The notes beneath the pieces were generated by a model. It worked only from the letters and a program-made list of their open reading frames with translations. It was not told the DNA's origin and searched no databases. The translations under genes were made by a program, and so were the position numbers. This document shows, piece by piece, positions 17,494 through 26,941 of a DNA stretch of 64,000 nucleotides (position 1 is the stretch's first letter; the number at the start of each line of letters is the position of its first letter). Origin of the DNA: Pontiella desulfatans (GTDB taxonomy: Bacteria > Verrucomicrobiota > Kiritimatiellia > Kiritimatiellales > Pontiellaceae); contig NZ_CAAHFG010000002.1 in assembly GCF_900890425.1 (NCBI RefSeq), positions 434,001 through 498,000 of the forward strand, in the 5' to 3' direction.

Positions 17494-18327
17494 ATGGGAT
17501 TCATAGATTGGTACTTCACCGTTGTGGTGTTCATGTTCGGGGCCTGCTGGGGCAGTTTCCTAAACGTGTGCATCTACCGCATTCCGGCCGAGCTTTCGGT
17601 GGTCAAGCCGCGCTCGCGCTGTCCGAAGTGCATGACCGATCTTGCGTGGAAAGACAATATTCCGATTTTCGGATGGATCTTCCTCGGCGGAAAGTGCCGT
17701 TATTGCAAGGTGCCGATCTCCCCTCGCTATCCCTCCATTGAACTGCTGACCGCCATCCTGTTCACATGGGTTTGGTTGGTCTTTCCCGTCATGGTCGAAG
17801 ACGGCTTCGATTTTCGGTTTGTTCCCTACTGGGTGATGGTGTTCGGCCTGATCCTCGGAAGCATGGTCGATTTCGATGAAATGTGGCTACCGGATCGTTG
17901 CACGATCGGTGGGATGATTATCGGCCCCATTTTCAGTTTTTTGATTCCTGCCATGCACGGTGCCGAAACCCATCTCGGTGGTCTGATCGATTCTCTGATT
18001 GGTCTGGCCGTTGGTTTCGGTTCGCTCTGGTCGGTTTCGGTCATTGGCAAGCTGGTGCTGAAAAAGGACGCCATGGGCTTCGGCGACGTTAAGTTGATGG
18101 GGGCGCTCGGCGCGTTCCTGGGCTGGGAATCGATCATCTTCATCGTTTTTGTCTCTTCATTGATCGGAACCATTGTCGGCGTCTCCTTCATCGCCGCCGG
18201 CAACAAGGAGTGGCAAAGCAAGATTCCGTTCGGCCCCTATATAGCGCTGGCGGCCGTGGTCTGGATGCTCGGTGGCTCCGTCCTTTGGGATGCGTATCTG
18301 GCTTGGATGCAGGGAACCGCTTATTAG
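17494..18327 (+). CDS. pilD: Prepilin peptidase / N-methyltransferase (A24)
   Basis: An inner-membrane aspartic protease that cleaves type IV prepilin-like leaders and methylates the new N terminus. The N-terminal domain has the two Cys pairs CPKC and CRYC around a WKDNIPIFGWIFLGG segment. The catalytic aspartates are visible in GSMVDFDEMWLPD and GFGDVKLMGALGAFLGW. Several membrane segments and 277 residues fit the family. It would serve the GspE/GspF proteins encoded on the other strand 2-7 kb away. The ATG follows AAAAAGGATCGATTGGG with a usable AAGGA. Confidence 0.93.
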   Translation: MGFIDWYFTVVVFMFGACWGSFLNVCIYRIPAELSVVKPRSRCPKCMTDLAWKDNIPIFGWIFLGGKCRYCKVPISPRYPSIELLTAILFTWVWLVFPVMVEDGFDFRFVPYWVMVFGLILGSMVDFDEMWLPDRCTIGGMIIGPIFSFLIPAMHGAETHLGGLIDSLIGLAVGFGSLWSVSVIGKLVLKKDAMGFGDVKLMGALGAFLGWESIIFIVFVSSLIGTIVGVSFIAAGNKEWQSKIPFGPYIALAAVVWMLGGSVLWDAYLAWMQGTAY

Positions 18328-18390
18328 TTGTTCTTGGGGTTGGCCTTTTCCCTCCCTTGTTGCTATCCATTTTCTCAACCGGAGGTTGAT

Positions 18391-19275
18391 ATGGATGGAT
18401 ATAGTCGAAGGAATTTTGTGGTGCCATTGCTGGGGAGTGCGGCCCTGGCCTCAACGGTGCAGGCAAACCATCCCGACGCCCCCCCTCAAATCAAGCTCGG
18501 GAAGACGGGCATCGAAATGTCGCGCATGGGCTTTGGCACGGGCGTGAAATCCGGACGCAAGCAGTCGGCGATGACCAAGCTCGGATTCGAAAAGTTTGTC
18601 GGGCTGTTCCGCCATTGCTACGACCGCGGCATCACTTTTTTCGACCTGGCCGACTGGTATGGCTCGCACCCCTATTGCCGGGAGGCCTTGCGCCACATTC
18701 CACGCGAAAACGTGGCCATCATGACGAAGCTCTGGTTTCGCAGCGACGGGAAAATTCCCGAACTGTCCGTCCAGCACCGCCGACAGTCCACCATAAAGGC
18801 CCTGGAACGGTTCCGCTATGAACTCCAAACCGACTACCTAGACATGGTCTTGCTGCATTGCCTGGTTAAGCCCGACTGGGTGGAGGAAATGCAGCCCTAC
18901 ATGGATGTGATGAGCGAGGCGAAGGCCAAGGGGCAGATCAAGGCGGTCGGGGTTTCCTGCCACAACTTCGGCGCCATGCAAACCGCCGCCGAGCTTCCCT
19001 GGGTGGATGTCATGCTCGCCCGCCTGAATCCGTTCGGCGTCATGTGCGACGCCACACCGGAAGAAGTGCATGCCCTGCTGCAGAAGGCCAGGAAAAACGG
19101 CAAGGCCATCATCGGCATGAAGATCTACGGCGAAGGCAAGCTCGTCGACAAGCGCGAGGAATGCATGCAATACGCACAATCCAACGGGGTGTTCGATGCC
19201 ATGACCATCGGCGCCGTCTCGCCGGAACAGGTCGATGAAAACCTTGCGCTCATGGCCAAATATCCTGCCTCCTAG
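18391..19275 (+). CDS. Tat-exported aldo/keto reductase
   Basis: A 294-residue NAD(P)-dependent aldo/keto reductase fold protein with a twin-arginine leader (SRRNFVVPLLGSAALA), so it is probably exported folded with its cofactor. The AKR tetrad is visible: Asp and Tyr in FFDLADWYGSH, Lys in IMTKLWF and His in MVLLHCL. The ATG at 18391 is chosen because it begins the Tat signal and follows GGAGG; the open frame runs further upstream to the pilD stop. Tat-type AKRs are common in PVC genomes, where sugar-oxidoreductase roles are supposed. The substrate is not known. Confidence 0.85.
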   Translation: MDGYSRRNFVVPLLGSAALASTVQANHPDAPPQIKLGKTGIEMSRMGFGTGVKSGRKQSAMTKLGFEKFVGLFRHCYDRGITFFDLADWYGSHPYCREALRHIPRENVAIMTKLWFRSDGKIPELSVQHRRQSTIKALERFRYELQTDYLDMVLLHCLVKPDWVEEMQPYMDVMSEAKAKGQIKAVGVSCHNFGAMQTAAELPWVDVMLARLNPFGVMCDATPEEVHALLQKARKNGKAIIGMKIYGEGKLVDKREECMQYAQSNGVFDAMTIGAVSPEQVDENLALMAKYPAS

Positions 19276-19291
19276 GCGAGCAGTCGGAGCA

Positions 19292-19320
19292 CAAAAAAAG
19301 CTCCCCGATAGAGGGAGCTT
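19292..19320 (-). terminator. Terminator of rpsU
   Basis: Stem AAGCTCCC (19298-19305) with GGGAGCTT (19313-19320). Read on the minus strand it is followed by a run of Ts, so it ends rpsU transcription. Read on the plus strand it lacks a T-run, though the stem could also slow readthrough from the reductase gene. Confidence 0.85.
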
Positions 19321-19346
19321 CTGCCGTTTTCCACGGGATGGAAAAA

Positions 19347-19529
19347 CTAGCGACGGCCGCGACGGCTGTTTGCCAAACGCTTTTTCTTTTCGCTGGGCTT
19401 TTCGTAGCAACGCTTCGCGCGCATCGTCTTCAGAACGCCTTCTTTGTCCAGCGCCTTCTTCAGGCGGCGGAGGGCGCGGTCAACGCTTTCGCCGCGACGT
19501 ACTTTTACTTCGCAAGTTTCTTGTGCCAT
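19347..19529 (-). CDS. rpsU: Ribosomal protein bS21
   Basis: A 60-residue small-subunit ribosomal protein of the S21 family. It shows the typical start [24 protein letters not shown], the [15 protein letters not shown] segment and an Arg/Lys-rich tail. The ATG at 19529 is set by homology and a GGAGGTG site; the open frame extends further upstream without resemblance. It is monocistronic between its own terminator and the chelatase gene. Confidence 0.95.
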   Translation of the reverse strand: MAQETCEVKVRRGESVDRALRRLKKALDKEGVLKTMRAKRCYEKPSEKKKRLANSRRGRR

Positions 19530-19654
19530 GTCTAAATTCACCTCCCCCAGTCGTTGGGGTCTCAAAAACAAGGGGCGAAACCTAGGGAAATGGAGACCCT
19601 AAGTCAAACGGAATATGCGCTTGATTTAGAGCAACTTGCGGTTGGTGCCCCGGA

Positions 19655-20059
19655 CTAGTCGGTTGCCAGTGCGGCCAGCTCCGGATTGAGCGGGGTACCC
19701 TTGTAGATTTGGTTGAGGATCAAGGTGCTGATGCCCTGCAACGCACCAAGATGCGGAAGGATTTCAAAATGCACGTTCGGGTGGTTTTCCTTTTCCTCGG
19801 CGATCAGCTTCGGGATGTCGTTGACCACATGGGTGCCGGCGGCGAGGAAGTAGGGGAAGACCTTGATTTCGGTGGCGCCGGAATCGACGAGGTCGGCCAC
19901 GGCGGAGTCGATCTGGGGGCTGGAGATCTCCAGGAATGCGCTGGTAACCAGGTCGAATGCAGGCCCCGAATTCTCGTCGATGCGCGTCGCAAGACGGCAA
20001 ACTTCGTCATTGGATTCCTTCCGGCGGCTGCCGTGGGCGACAATCAACAGTGCTTTCAT
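19655..20059 (-). CDS. CbiX/SirB-type sirohydrochlorin chelatase, short form
   Basis: A 134-residue single-domain chelatase of the CbiX/SirB group, which inserts Co2+ or Fe2+ into sirohydrochlorin. The N terminus MKALLIVAHGSRRKESNDE carries the metal-binding His, and VFPYFLAAGTHVVNDIP carries the second one. The short length matches the small, homodimeric CbiX-S or half-SirB type. AGGAG precedes the ATG. Which metal is used cannot be read from sequence; siroheme or cobalamin synthesis are both possible. No other tetrapyrrole gene is nearby. Confidence 0.87.
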   Translation of the reverse strand: MKALLIVAHGSRRKESNDEVCRLATRIDENSGPAFDLVTSAFLEISSPQIDSAVADLVDSGATEIKVFPYFLAAGTHVVNDIPKLIAEEKENHPNVHFEILPHLGALQGISTLILNQIYKGTPLNPELAALATD

Positions 20060-20094
20060 GGTGTCTCCTAATAGTGGAGCCAGAAGTTTTTCCG

Positions 20095-21354
20095 CTAGCT
20101 CAGATTACCGATAATAGACACCATGGGGAGGAACATGGCAATCACAATTGTCCCGACAACCAATGCCAGCAGTACGATCAGCACGGGTTCGATGATGGAG
20201 CTGAGGGCCGCGACGGTGTTGTCGACTTCGTCTTCATACATGTCGGCGGTTTTCAAAAGCATGGCCGGCAGCTCGCCGGTTTCCTCGCCGACCTCCACCA
20301 TGCCGCCGAAAATGGGCGGGAAAATGCGGTTGGCCTCGACCGGGGCGGCCATCGGCTCGCCCTCCTTGATGTTGTCGTGGATGTCCTGCACGGCATCGGC
20401 CACGATCTCGTTGTTGCAGGTTTCCTTCACGATGGTGAGCGCCTGCAAAACCGGCACGCCCGACTCCATCAGGGTTCCGAGCGTACGCGCGAAGCGGGCG
20501 AGCACCGCCATGCGGGTCAGGTTGCCGAACAGCGGAAAGGAGAGCTTGAGCGTGTCGAGCACAACCCGTCCAAGCCGGAAGCGCTTCAAGACCGAAACCA
20601 AAACCGCAACGCCGGCCAGGATGGCCAATCCGTAGGGCCATTGGTGCTGGATGCGTTCGCTCACCCCCATCACGAAAAGGGTCAGCGGGGGAAGGGAGCG
20701 CCCTTCGAGCATGTCGGCGAAGATTTTCTCGAAGCGGGGAATGATGGCCACCATCAGGAACACCATGATGCCCGAGGAGGCCAGCAGCACGACCAGGGGG
20801 TAGGTCATGGCGCTTTTGACCTTGTTCATGATCTTTTGCGCCTTTTCCATGTAGGAGGCCAGGCGCTCGAGCACGACATCCAGGATGCCCCCGGCCTCGC
20901 CGGCCTTCACCATGTTGATGTAGAGCTTGTTGAAGATGCGCGGATGAAGGGCGAGCGCATCGGCAAACGTGCTGCCGCCCTCGATCGACTCGGCAATCTC
21001 TCCGACCGCCTTTTTCAGCGCGGCATTCTTTTCCTGCCGCTCCAGCACATGCAATCCCCGCAGCAGGGGGAGGCCGGCGTGGATCAGCGTGGCCATCTGG
21101 CGCGTCAGCACCATCAGCTGCTTGGGGCGAACCACGGTCATCGAGGCCGGCAGACGAATTTCCAGATCCAGCCCCGCGCCGCGCGCCTTTTTCTTGCCGG
21201 CGGCCGGGAGCTGCAGCTCGGTGCCGGTCACCTCGGTTGGGAAGAGTCCTTTTCCCTTGAGCTGGGCGGAGGCCGCCGCCTGGTTCGGTGCGTTAACGGT
21301 GCCGGTCTTTTCGGCGCCGTTGATGTCGTGGGCAATGTATCTGAATTTGGGCAT
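20095..21354 (-). CDS. GspF/PilC inner-membrane platform protein
   Basis: A 419-residue polytopic platform protein of type IV pilus or type II secretion systems. After a short N-terminal region (FRYIAHDINGAEKTGTVNA) come two T2SSF domains (about residues 85-205 and 285-410), each ending in membrane segments. Family motifs seen include TRQMATLIHAGLPLLRGL and MVKAGEAGGILDVVLERLA, repeated in degenerate form as MVEVGEETGELPAMLLKTA. It follows the two ATPase genes after only 6 bases and acts with them in pilin or pseudopilin assembly. No pilin or secretin is in the window. Confidence 0.93.
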   Translation of the reverse strand: MPKFRYIAHDINGAEKTGTVNAPNQAAASAQLKGKGLFPTEVTGTELQLPAAGKKKARGAGLDLEIRLPASMTVVRPKQLMVLTRQMATLIHAGLPLLRGLHVLERQEKNAALKKAVGEIAESIEGGSTFADALALHPRIFNKLYINMVKAGEAGGILDVVLERLASYMEKAQKIMNKVKSAMTYPLVVLLASSGIMVFLMVAIIPRFEKIFADMLEGRSLPPLTLFVMGVSERIQHQWPYGLAILAGVAVLVSVLKRFRLGRVVLDTLKLSFPLFGNLTRMAVLARFARTLGTLMESGVPVLQALTIVKETCNNEIVADAVQDIHDNIKEGEPMAAPVEANRIFPPIFGGMVEVGEETGELPAMLLKTADMYEDEVDNTVAALSSIIEPVLIVLLALVVGTIVIAMFLPMVSIIGNLS

Positions 21355-21360
21355 GTTTTC

Positions 21361-23061
21361 CTAAGTGTACTGAACCACTTCCTCCACGGTGGTGTATCCG
21401 TCCAGGATGCACCGGATGCCGTCCTCGCGCAAGGTGCGCATGCCGAGTTCCTTCGCCTTGTTGCGCAAGGCAAGGGTGGGGCGGCGCTCGATGATGGCGG
21501 TGCGCAGGGGATCGTTGATGCGCATGTATTCGAAAATGGCGCGTCGCCCGCTGTAGCCGGTGTTGTTGCAGGCCCCGCAGCCTTGGCCGCGGAAGAACGG
21601 CTGATCGCCAACCTGGCTACGGTCGAGATCCAGCAGGGCCAGCGTATCATCGTCCGGCCGGTAGGCCGTCCTGCAGTCCGGGCATAGGGTGCGGACGAGC
21701 CGCTGGCCCATCACGGCCTCAAGCGTCGAGGCAATCAGGTAGGGCTCCACGTCCATGTCGATCAGCCGGGTCACCGCGCCGGGGGCGTCGTTGGTATGCA
21801 GGGTGCTGAAAACCAGGTGGCCCGTCAGCGAGGCCTGGATGGCGATCTGGGCCGTTTCCATGTCGCGGATTTCCCCCACCATGATGACGTCCGGATCCTG
21901 GCGCAGGAACGAACGCAGCGCCGAGGCGAACGTCAGCCCGATGTTTTCGCGGATCGGCAGCTGGATAATGCCCTCGACGTCATATTCCACCGGATCCTCG
22001 GCGGTGAGAATCTTGGTTTCGGTTTGGTTGATGCGCTGGAGGGCGGCGTAGAGCGTGGTGGTTTTTCCCGATCCGGTGGGGCCGGTGACGATCACGATGC
22101 CGTTGGGCTTCCGGATGTCTTCGATGAATGAATCGTGGATATCGTCCGGGAAGCCGATGTTGTCGATGTCGAGCTGGACATTCGAGCGGTCGAGCACGCG
22201 CAGCACCACGCTTTCGCCAAACTGGGTCGGCAGGGTGGAGACGCGGAAATCGATCGAGCGTCCGGCCACGTTGAGCTGGATGCGGCCATCCTGCGGCAGG
22301 CGCGATTCCGCAATGTCGAGGCCGGAGATCACCTTGACGCGCGAGATGATCGGCAACGCCAGGTTCTTGGGTGGAGGCGCCATTTCGTAGAGGGCGCCGT
22401 CCACGCGGTAGCGAATCTTGAATTCGCGCTCGAACGGTTCGAAGTGGATGTCGGATGCCCGGTCCTTCACGGCCTGGTAGAGCACGAGGTTCACAAAGCG
22501 GATCACCGGGGTGGCGCTGGCGGCATGTTCCAGGTCGGCCAGGTCCACGGCATCGCCCAGCCCGGCCAGGTCGCCGGCATCCTCCAGGTCGGACTCCAGT
22601 GCGGAGAGCAGCTCGTTGATCGAATCGCTCTCCTCGCCGTAGAGCTTGAGGATGGTTTCTTCAACATCCTCCTTGGAGGCGACCACATAGCCGATCCGCC
22701 GGGATAGGACGAAGCCGATGTCGTCGGTGATGGCGGGGCTGGGCCAGTCCGCAACGGCGAAGACCACCGTGTTGCCATCGACGCGCACCGGGGCGGCTTC
22801 GTACATCCGGGAAATGCTCGCGGGAACGGTTTTGGCGAGGTTGGGGAGGATGGGGGTGGTGGAGAGGTCGACGACCTCGGTGCCGAGAATCCGGGCGACC
22901 GTTGCGAGATAGGCGGCCTCGTTCAGGAAGCGCTGTTCGATGGCGATTTCGCGGACCGGTTTGCCTTGGGCCAGATGCTCCTCGTGGATGGCATCCGCCT
23001 GGTCTGCGGTCAGGCAGCCGGATTCCATCAGTTCCTTGAGTATGGGATGATGGTGCATCAT
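21361..23061 (-). CDS. GspE/PilB assembly ATPase (second of pair)
   Basis: A 566-residue hexameric assembly ATPase. An N-terminal MshEN-like domain (about 1-150) is followed by the catalytic core: Walker A GPTGSGKTTTLYA, Asp box IMVGEIRDMETAQIAIQASLTGH, the HTNDAPGAVTRL His box and the zinc-binding CPDC and CGAC pairs. The ATG at 23061 shares its A with the TGA of the upstream ATPase (TGATG), which implies translational coupling. A TTG three bases upstream is also in frame. Two related ATPases in one operon may serve different steps or different pilins. Confidence 0.93.
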   Translation of the reverse strand: MMHHHPILKELMESGCLTADQADAIHEEHLAQGKPVREIAIEQRFLNEAAYLATVARILGTEVVDLSTTPILPNLAKTVPASISRMYEAAPVRVDGNTVVFAVADWPSPAITDDIGFVLSRRIGYVVASKEDVEETILKLYGEESDSINELLSALESDLEDAGDLAGLGDAVDLADLEHAASATPVIRFVNLVLYQAVKDRASDIHFEPFEREFKIRYRVDGALYEMAPPPKNLALPIISRVKVISGLDIAESRLPQDGRIQLNVAGRSIDFRVSTLPTQFGESVVLRVLDRSNVQLDIDNIGFPDDIHDSFIEDIRKPNGIVIVTGPTGSGKTTTLYAALQRINQTETKILTAEDPVEYDVEGIIQLPIRENIGLTFASALRSFLRQDPDVIMVGEIRDMETAQIAIQASLTGHLVFSTLHTNDAPGAVTRLIDMDVEPYLIASTLEAVMGQRLVRTLCPDCRTAYRPDDDTLALLDLDRSQVGDQPFFRGQGCGACNNTGYSGRRAIFEYMRINDPLRTAIIERRPTLALRNKAKELGMRTLREDGIRCILDGYTTVEEVVQYT

Positions 23062-24740
23062 CAATTTTCATCCCTCATGGTTACGCGCAACACTTCGTTG
23101 ACCGTGGTGATGCCGTCGATGGCCTTGCGCAGCCCGTCTTCGCGCAGGGTACGCATGCCGAGTGCGCGCGCCGCGGCCCGCAGCTCGGTGGAGGTGGCGC
23201 CGCCATGGATCATTTGGCGGATGTCGTCGTTGACGTTCAGGAGCTCGAAGATGCCCTTGCGCCCCATGTAGCCCGTGTTGCCGCAGGCGGCGCATCCGGC
23301 GCCCTGGAACAGTTGCGGCGTGGTACCCACCAGGTTCAGCTCCGCTTCGGTCGGGATGCAGGGGGCCTTGCAGTGGTCGCAAATGGAGCGGACCAGCCGT
23401 TGCGCCATGATGCCGCGCACGGAGGAGGAAACCAGGAAGGGTTTCACGCCGATGTCGGCCAGGCGCGTTACGGCGCCGGGGGCATCGTTCGTGTGCAGCG
23501 TGCTCAGGACCAGATGGCCGGTCAGGGCGGCATTCACCGCGATCTCCGCGGTTTCAAGATCGCGGATTTCGCCGATCATGATGATGTTGGGGGCCTGGCG
23601 CAGGATGGAGCGCAACGCGGCGCTGAAGGTGAGCCCGATGCCGGCGCGCACATGCACCTGGTTGATGCCGCTGAGCTGGTATTCCACCGGATCCTCGACC
23701 GTGATGATTTTCCGGTCGGGTTGGTTGAGGTGGTTGAGGCAGGCGTAGAGGGTGGTGGTTTTCCCCGATCCCGTCGGGCCCGTGATGAGCAGGATGCCGT
23801 CCGGGTATTGGATCAGGCGTTTGAACGCGTTCTGGTCGTCCTGGTGGAAGCCCAGGTTTGGCAGTCCGAGCAGCAGGTTTTGCTTATCGAGGATGCGCAT
23901 CACGATGCTTTCGCCGTGGTTGCTCGGGATGGCGGAGACGCGCAGGTCGAGATCGCGCCCCATCACCCGGATTTCAATGCGGCCATCCTGCGGCAGCCGC
24001 TTTTCCGAAATCTTCATGCCCGCCATGATCTTGATGCGGCTGATGACGGAGGGGTGCAGGCGGCGGGGAGGGCCCTCGACCTCGCGCAGGGCACCGTCGA
24101 TGCGGTAGCGCACGCGGAAGGTCCGGCTGAGGGGTTCGAGGTGGATGTCGGAGGCGCGTTGCTTGAAGCCTTCGAGGATGAGCAGGTTGACCAGCTTGAT
24201 GATCGGTTCGTCGGCATCGGTGGCTTCGAGGGTGCCGGTGGCGGCATCCTCCTTGCCGAGTTGTTCCGACTCCTCGTTGTCCATAGCGTTGAGGATGGTT
24301 TCCATGCCCTGGTCGAGGTTCGGGTAGAGCCGGCCCAACGCCGTGGAGACCTGTTCGGGCAGGGCGGCCAGGATTTCGACCGGTTGCTTGAAGAGGTAGC
24401 GCAGGGTATCGATCGTTTCGATGTCCATCGGGTTTCCGAAGGCCAGGATGAGGGTGTTGCCTTCCTGCCGGATCGGCACGACCCGGTAGCGCAGGGCGAT
24501 TTCCGCATCGAGCAAGTGGGCGGCGGCTGGCGCCGGTAATGTGCCGGAGAGTTCGATGGTATCCATGCCGAAGTGGTGGGCAACCGCGGAGAAAAGGCCG
24601 GGTTTGTCGTGGCCGGCTTCGGCCAGGACATCGAGCAGGTCCATTCCTCTGCGGGTGGCCTCCTGCTTTGCGGTTTCCAAAAGGGAGGCACTCAGGCGCC
24701 CGGCCAGGATTTCCGCGATATATGGGTTGTTACGCACCAC
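23061..24740 (-). CDS. GspE/PilB assembly ATPase (first of pair)
   Basis: A 559-residue paralogue of the neighbouring ATPase. The MshEN-type N terminus (about 1-150) precedes the Walker A GPTGSGKTTTLYACL, Asp box IMIGEIRDLETAEIAVNAALTGH, the HTNDAPGAVTRLAD box and the tetracysteine CDHC and CAACGNTGYMGR. The start is a GTG, with a second GTG directly after it, 12 bases from GAGAGGG. It is the first gene of a three-gene unit with the second ATPase and GspF. Which one energises assembly is unclear; a retraction ATPase of PilT type is not implied, since both have the full MshEN domain. Confidence 0.92.
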   Translation of the reverse strand: MVRNNPYIAEILAGRLSASLLETAKQEATRRGMDLLDVLAEAGHDKPGLFSAVAHHFGMDTIELSGTLPAPAAAHLLDAEIALRYRVVPIRQEGNTLILAFGNPMDIETIDTLRYLFKQPVEILAALPEQVSTALGRLYPNLDQGMETILNAMDNEESEQLGKEDAATGTLEATDADEPIIKLVNLLILEGFKQRASDIHLEPLSRTFRVRYRIDGALREVEGPPRRLHPSVISRIKIMAGMKISEKRLPQDGRIEIRVMGRDLDLRVSAIPSNHGESIVMRILDKQNLLLGLPNLGFHQDDQNAFKRLIQYPDGILLITGPTGSGKTTTLYACLNHLNQPDRKIITVEDPVEYQLSGINQVHVRAGIGLTFSAALRSILRQAPNIIMIGEIRDLETAEIAVNAALTGHLVLSTLHTNDAPGAVTRLADIGVKPFLVSSSVRGIMAQRLVRSICDHCKAPCIPTEAELNLVGTTPQLFQGAGCAACGNTGYMGRKGIFELLNVNDDIRQMIHGGATSTELRAAARALGMRTLREDGLRKAIDGITTVNEVLRVTMRDEN

Positions 24741-24845
24741 TTGTTCAACGCCCTCTCAACGACTGGAAAAGCGTCTCACAGGAACTGGAGCTTTGTCAAT
24801 CTGCGCAGTCGGCTTCCGGCCCGGATGGGCCGGGGCCGTCCGAAG

Positions 24846-26855
24846 CTAGATGCGCTGGAGCACGAATCCGGTGCGCGACGGAATATAAAGCTTGATCTGG
24901 TTCCGGTCGTTTTCCCCGTCGTTGAAGGCAAAGCTTTCGTAGGTCTGTTCGCCCGGGACAATGTCGTGCCCGCCGAATGCCGGATGGTCGGTGTTCAGCA
25001 GCAACCGGTATTTCCCGGGGGTGACGTCCACCGGATAGTCGGCGAACGACTTGTTCGGGTGGAAGTTGAAGATGAAAACCAGTCCATCGCGCTCGTAGGC
25101 CATCACCTTGTCGCCTTCGTTGATGAGGCGGAAGACGACCTTTTTGTTTCCGATGATGCCGGTGTTCCGGGCCAGGTTGACCATGGCTTTGTCGAAATCG
25201 GCCAGGAAGTGGAATTTGAGGGTTTGATCGTCGCGCAGGTTCCACTGGCGGCGGGCATATTGGTACGACCAATCGTTGCCCTCGCGGGGGAAATCGATCC
25301 ATTCCGGGTGGCCGAATTCGTTGCCCATGAAGTTGAGGTAGCCGTGGCCGGCCGCGCCGAGGGTGGCTAGGCGTGCCATTTTATGGAGGGCAAGCCCGCG
25401 GTCGACGACCAGGTTTTGCGCCTCGACGTGCATGTTGTAGTACATCTCCTTATCGATGAGCTCGAAGATGAAGGTCTTGCCGCCGACCAGCGCCTGGTCG
25501 TGCGATTCCACATAGCTGATCACCTGTTCCTCCGGGCGGTGGTTGGTGAGCTCGTGGTAGAGCCCGCTCATGTTCCATTCTTCGTCCGGCGTGTCGTTGG
25601 CCAGCTTGAACCAGAGATCCGGAACGCCCATGGCCAGGCGATAGTCGAAGCCGCAGCCTCCTTCTTTTCCGGGGGCGGCGAGGCCGGGCATGCCGGAAAC
25701 ATCCTCCGCAATGGTGAAGGCCGCGGGGCGTACCTCGTGGATGAGCCGGTTCGCCAGCGCCAGGTAGGCGAGGGCGTCGACATCGACCGAACCATCGAAA
25801 TAGTTGTCGTAGCTGCCGAAGCCGGTGCCCAGGCCGCGATGGTGGTAGAGCATGGAGGTAACGCCGTCGAAACGGTAGCCATCGAACTTGAATTCATCGA
25901 GCCAGTAGCGGGCGTTCGAGAGCAGGAAGTGCAGGACTTCCGGCTTGCCATAGTCGAAGCAACGCGAATCCCACGCATCGTGGTCGCCGCGGTTGCCTTC
26001 GTGGAAATATTGGTAGAGGGTGCCATCGAAGCGGGAGAGGCCTTCCTGTTCGTTCTTGACCGCGTGCGAATGCACCAGGTCCATGATGACGGCGAGGCCG
26101 GCCTCGTGGCAGGCATCGACCAGCTCCTTCAGTTCCTCGGGGGTGCCAAAGCGCGATGAGGCGGCAAAGAAGTTGGAGACGTGGTAGCCGAAGGAGCCGT
26201 AGTAGGGGTGCTCCATGATGCCCATGAACTGGACGGTGTTGTAGCCCATCTCCACGATGCGCGGTAGGATCTTTTCCTTGTATTCCAGATAGGAACCCAC
26301 TTTGGCATCTTCCTGCGCCATGCCGATGTGCGATTCATAGACCAAGGGGGCCCCGATCGGCTTGGCCGGATCGGGGAACTTCCATTCATACGGGGTTGCC
26401 GGGTGCCAGACCTGGGCGCAGAAAACATGGGTGTCCGGATCCTGGACGGCGCGGCGGGTGTAGGCCGGCAGGCGCTCGCCTTCGCCGCCGGGCCAATACA
26501 TCTTGAGCTTGTAGAGGTTGCCGTGCTTGAGCTGATTGGCCGGCAGTTCGATTTCCCAGACGCCGTGCCCGTCGCCATAGTGCAGGGCGAATTCGTCCCG
26601 CTGTTCCCAGTTGGAAAAGTCGCCGACCAGATAGATGGCCGTGGCGTTCGGCGCCCATTCGCGGAAGATCCATTTTCCGTCGCGGAAGTGGAGGCCGTAG
26701 TATTCATGCGCATTGGCGAACGCGTCCAACGACATTTTTCCGCCGGTGAGGCGCTCTTCCACATAGCGGATATGGTCGGCGCGTTGATGGAGCTGGCCCA
26801 GGTAGGGTTCCAGCCAAGGGTCGTCGGAAAGCTTCGCGAGCTTGGGAGATCTCAT
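24846..26855 (-). CDS. glgB: 1,4-alpha-glucan branching enzyme (GH13, eukaryote-like)
   Basis: Makes alpha-1,6 branches in glycogen. The 669 residues carry a CBM48-type N-terminal domain (KWIFREWAPNATAIYLVGDFSNW), then the GH13 barrel with nucleophile Asp in DGYRFDGVTSML (about residue 323), acid/base Glu in FTIAEDVSG (about 383) and Asp in YVESHDQAL (about 450). The overall pattern, with PYYGSFGYHVSNFFA and GYLNFMGNEFGHPEW, matches the GH13_8 type of plants, fungi and some bacteria. It groups with glgA and a debranching enzyme on the same strand, so a complete glycogen cycle is encoded. Confidence 0.94.
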   Translation of the reverse strand: MRSPKLAKLSDDPWLEPYLGQLHQRADHIRYVEERLTGGKMSLDAFANAHEYYGLHFRDGKWIFREWAPNATAIYLVGDFSNWEQRDEFALHYGDGHGVWEIELPANQLKHGNLYKLKMYWPGGEGERLPAYTRRAVQDPDTHVFCAQVWHPATPYEWKFPDPAKPIGAPLVYESHIGMAQEDAKVGSYLEYKEKILPRIVEMGYNTVQFMGIMEHPYYGSFGYHVSNFFAASSRFGTPEELKELVDACHEAGLAVIMDLVHSHAVKNEQEGLSRFDGTLYQYFHEGNRGDHDAWDSRCFDYGKPEVLHFLLSNARYWLDEFKFDGYRFDGVTSMLYHHRGLGTGFGSYDNYFDGSVDVDALAYLALANRLIHEVRPAAFTIAEDVSGMPGLAAPGKEGGCGFDYRLAMGVPDLWFKLANDTPDEEWNMSGLYHELTNHRPEEQVISYVESHDQALVGGKTFIFELIDKEMYYNMHVEAQNLVVDRGLALHKMARLATLGAAGHGYLNFMGNEFGHPEWIDFPREGNDWSYQYARRQWNLRDDQTLKFHFLADFDKAMVNLARNTGIIGNKKVVFRLINEGDKVMAYERDGLVFIFNFHPNKSFADYPVDVTPGKYRLLLNTDHPAFGGHDIVPGEQTYESFAFNDGENDRNQIKLYIPSRTGFVLQRI

Positions 26856-26941
26856 ATGTTAGCCTATGTGCTTCGATGAAGCGCTATGGTGCATTCGTTG
26901 TTCATTGTGGAATATGGTTGTTTTCAATAAGGGGGCAGGGA

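Noticed and set aside
24775-24845. Terminator between glgB and the first GspE/PilB gene
   Set aside because: GGCCC-type hairpins are present but no T-run follows on the minus strand.
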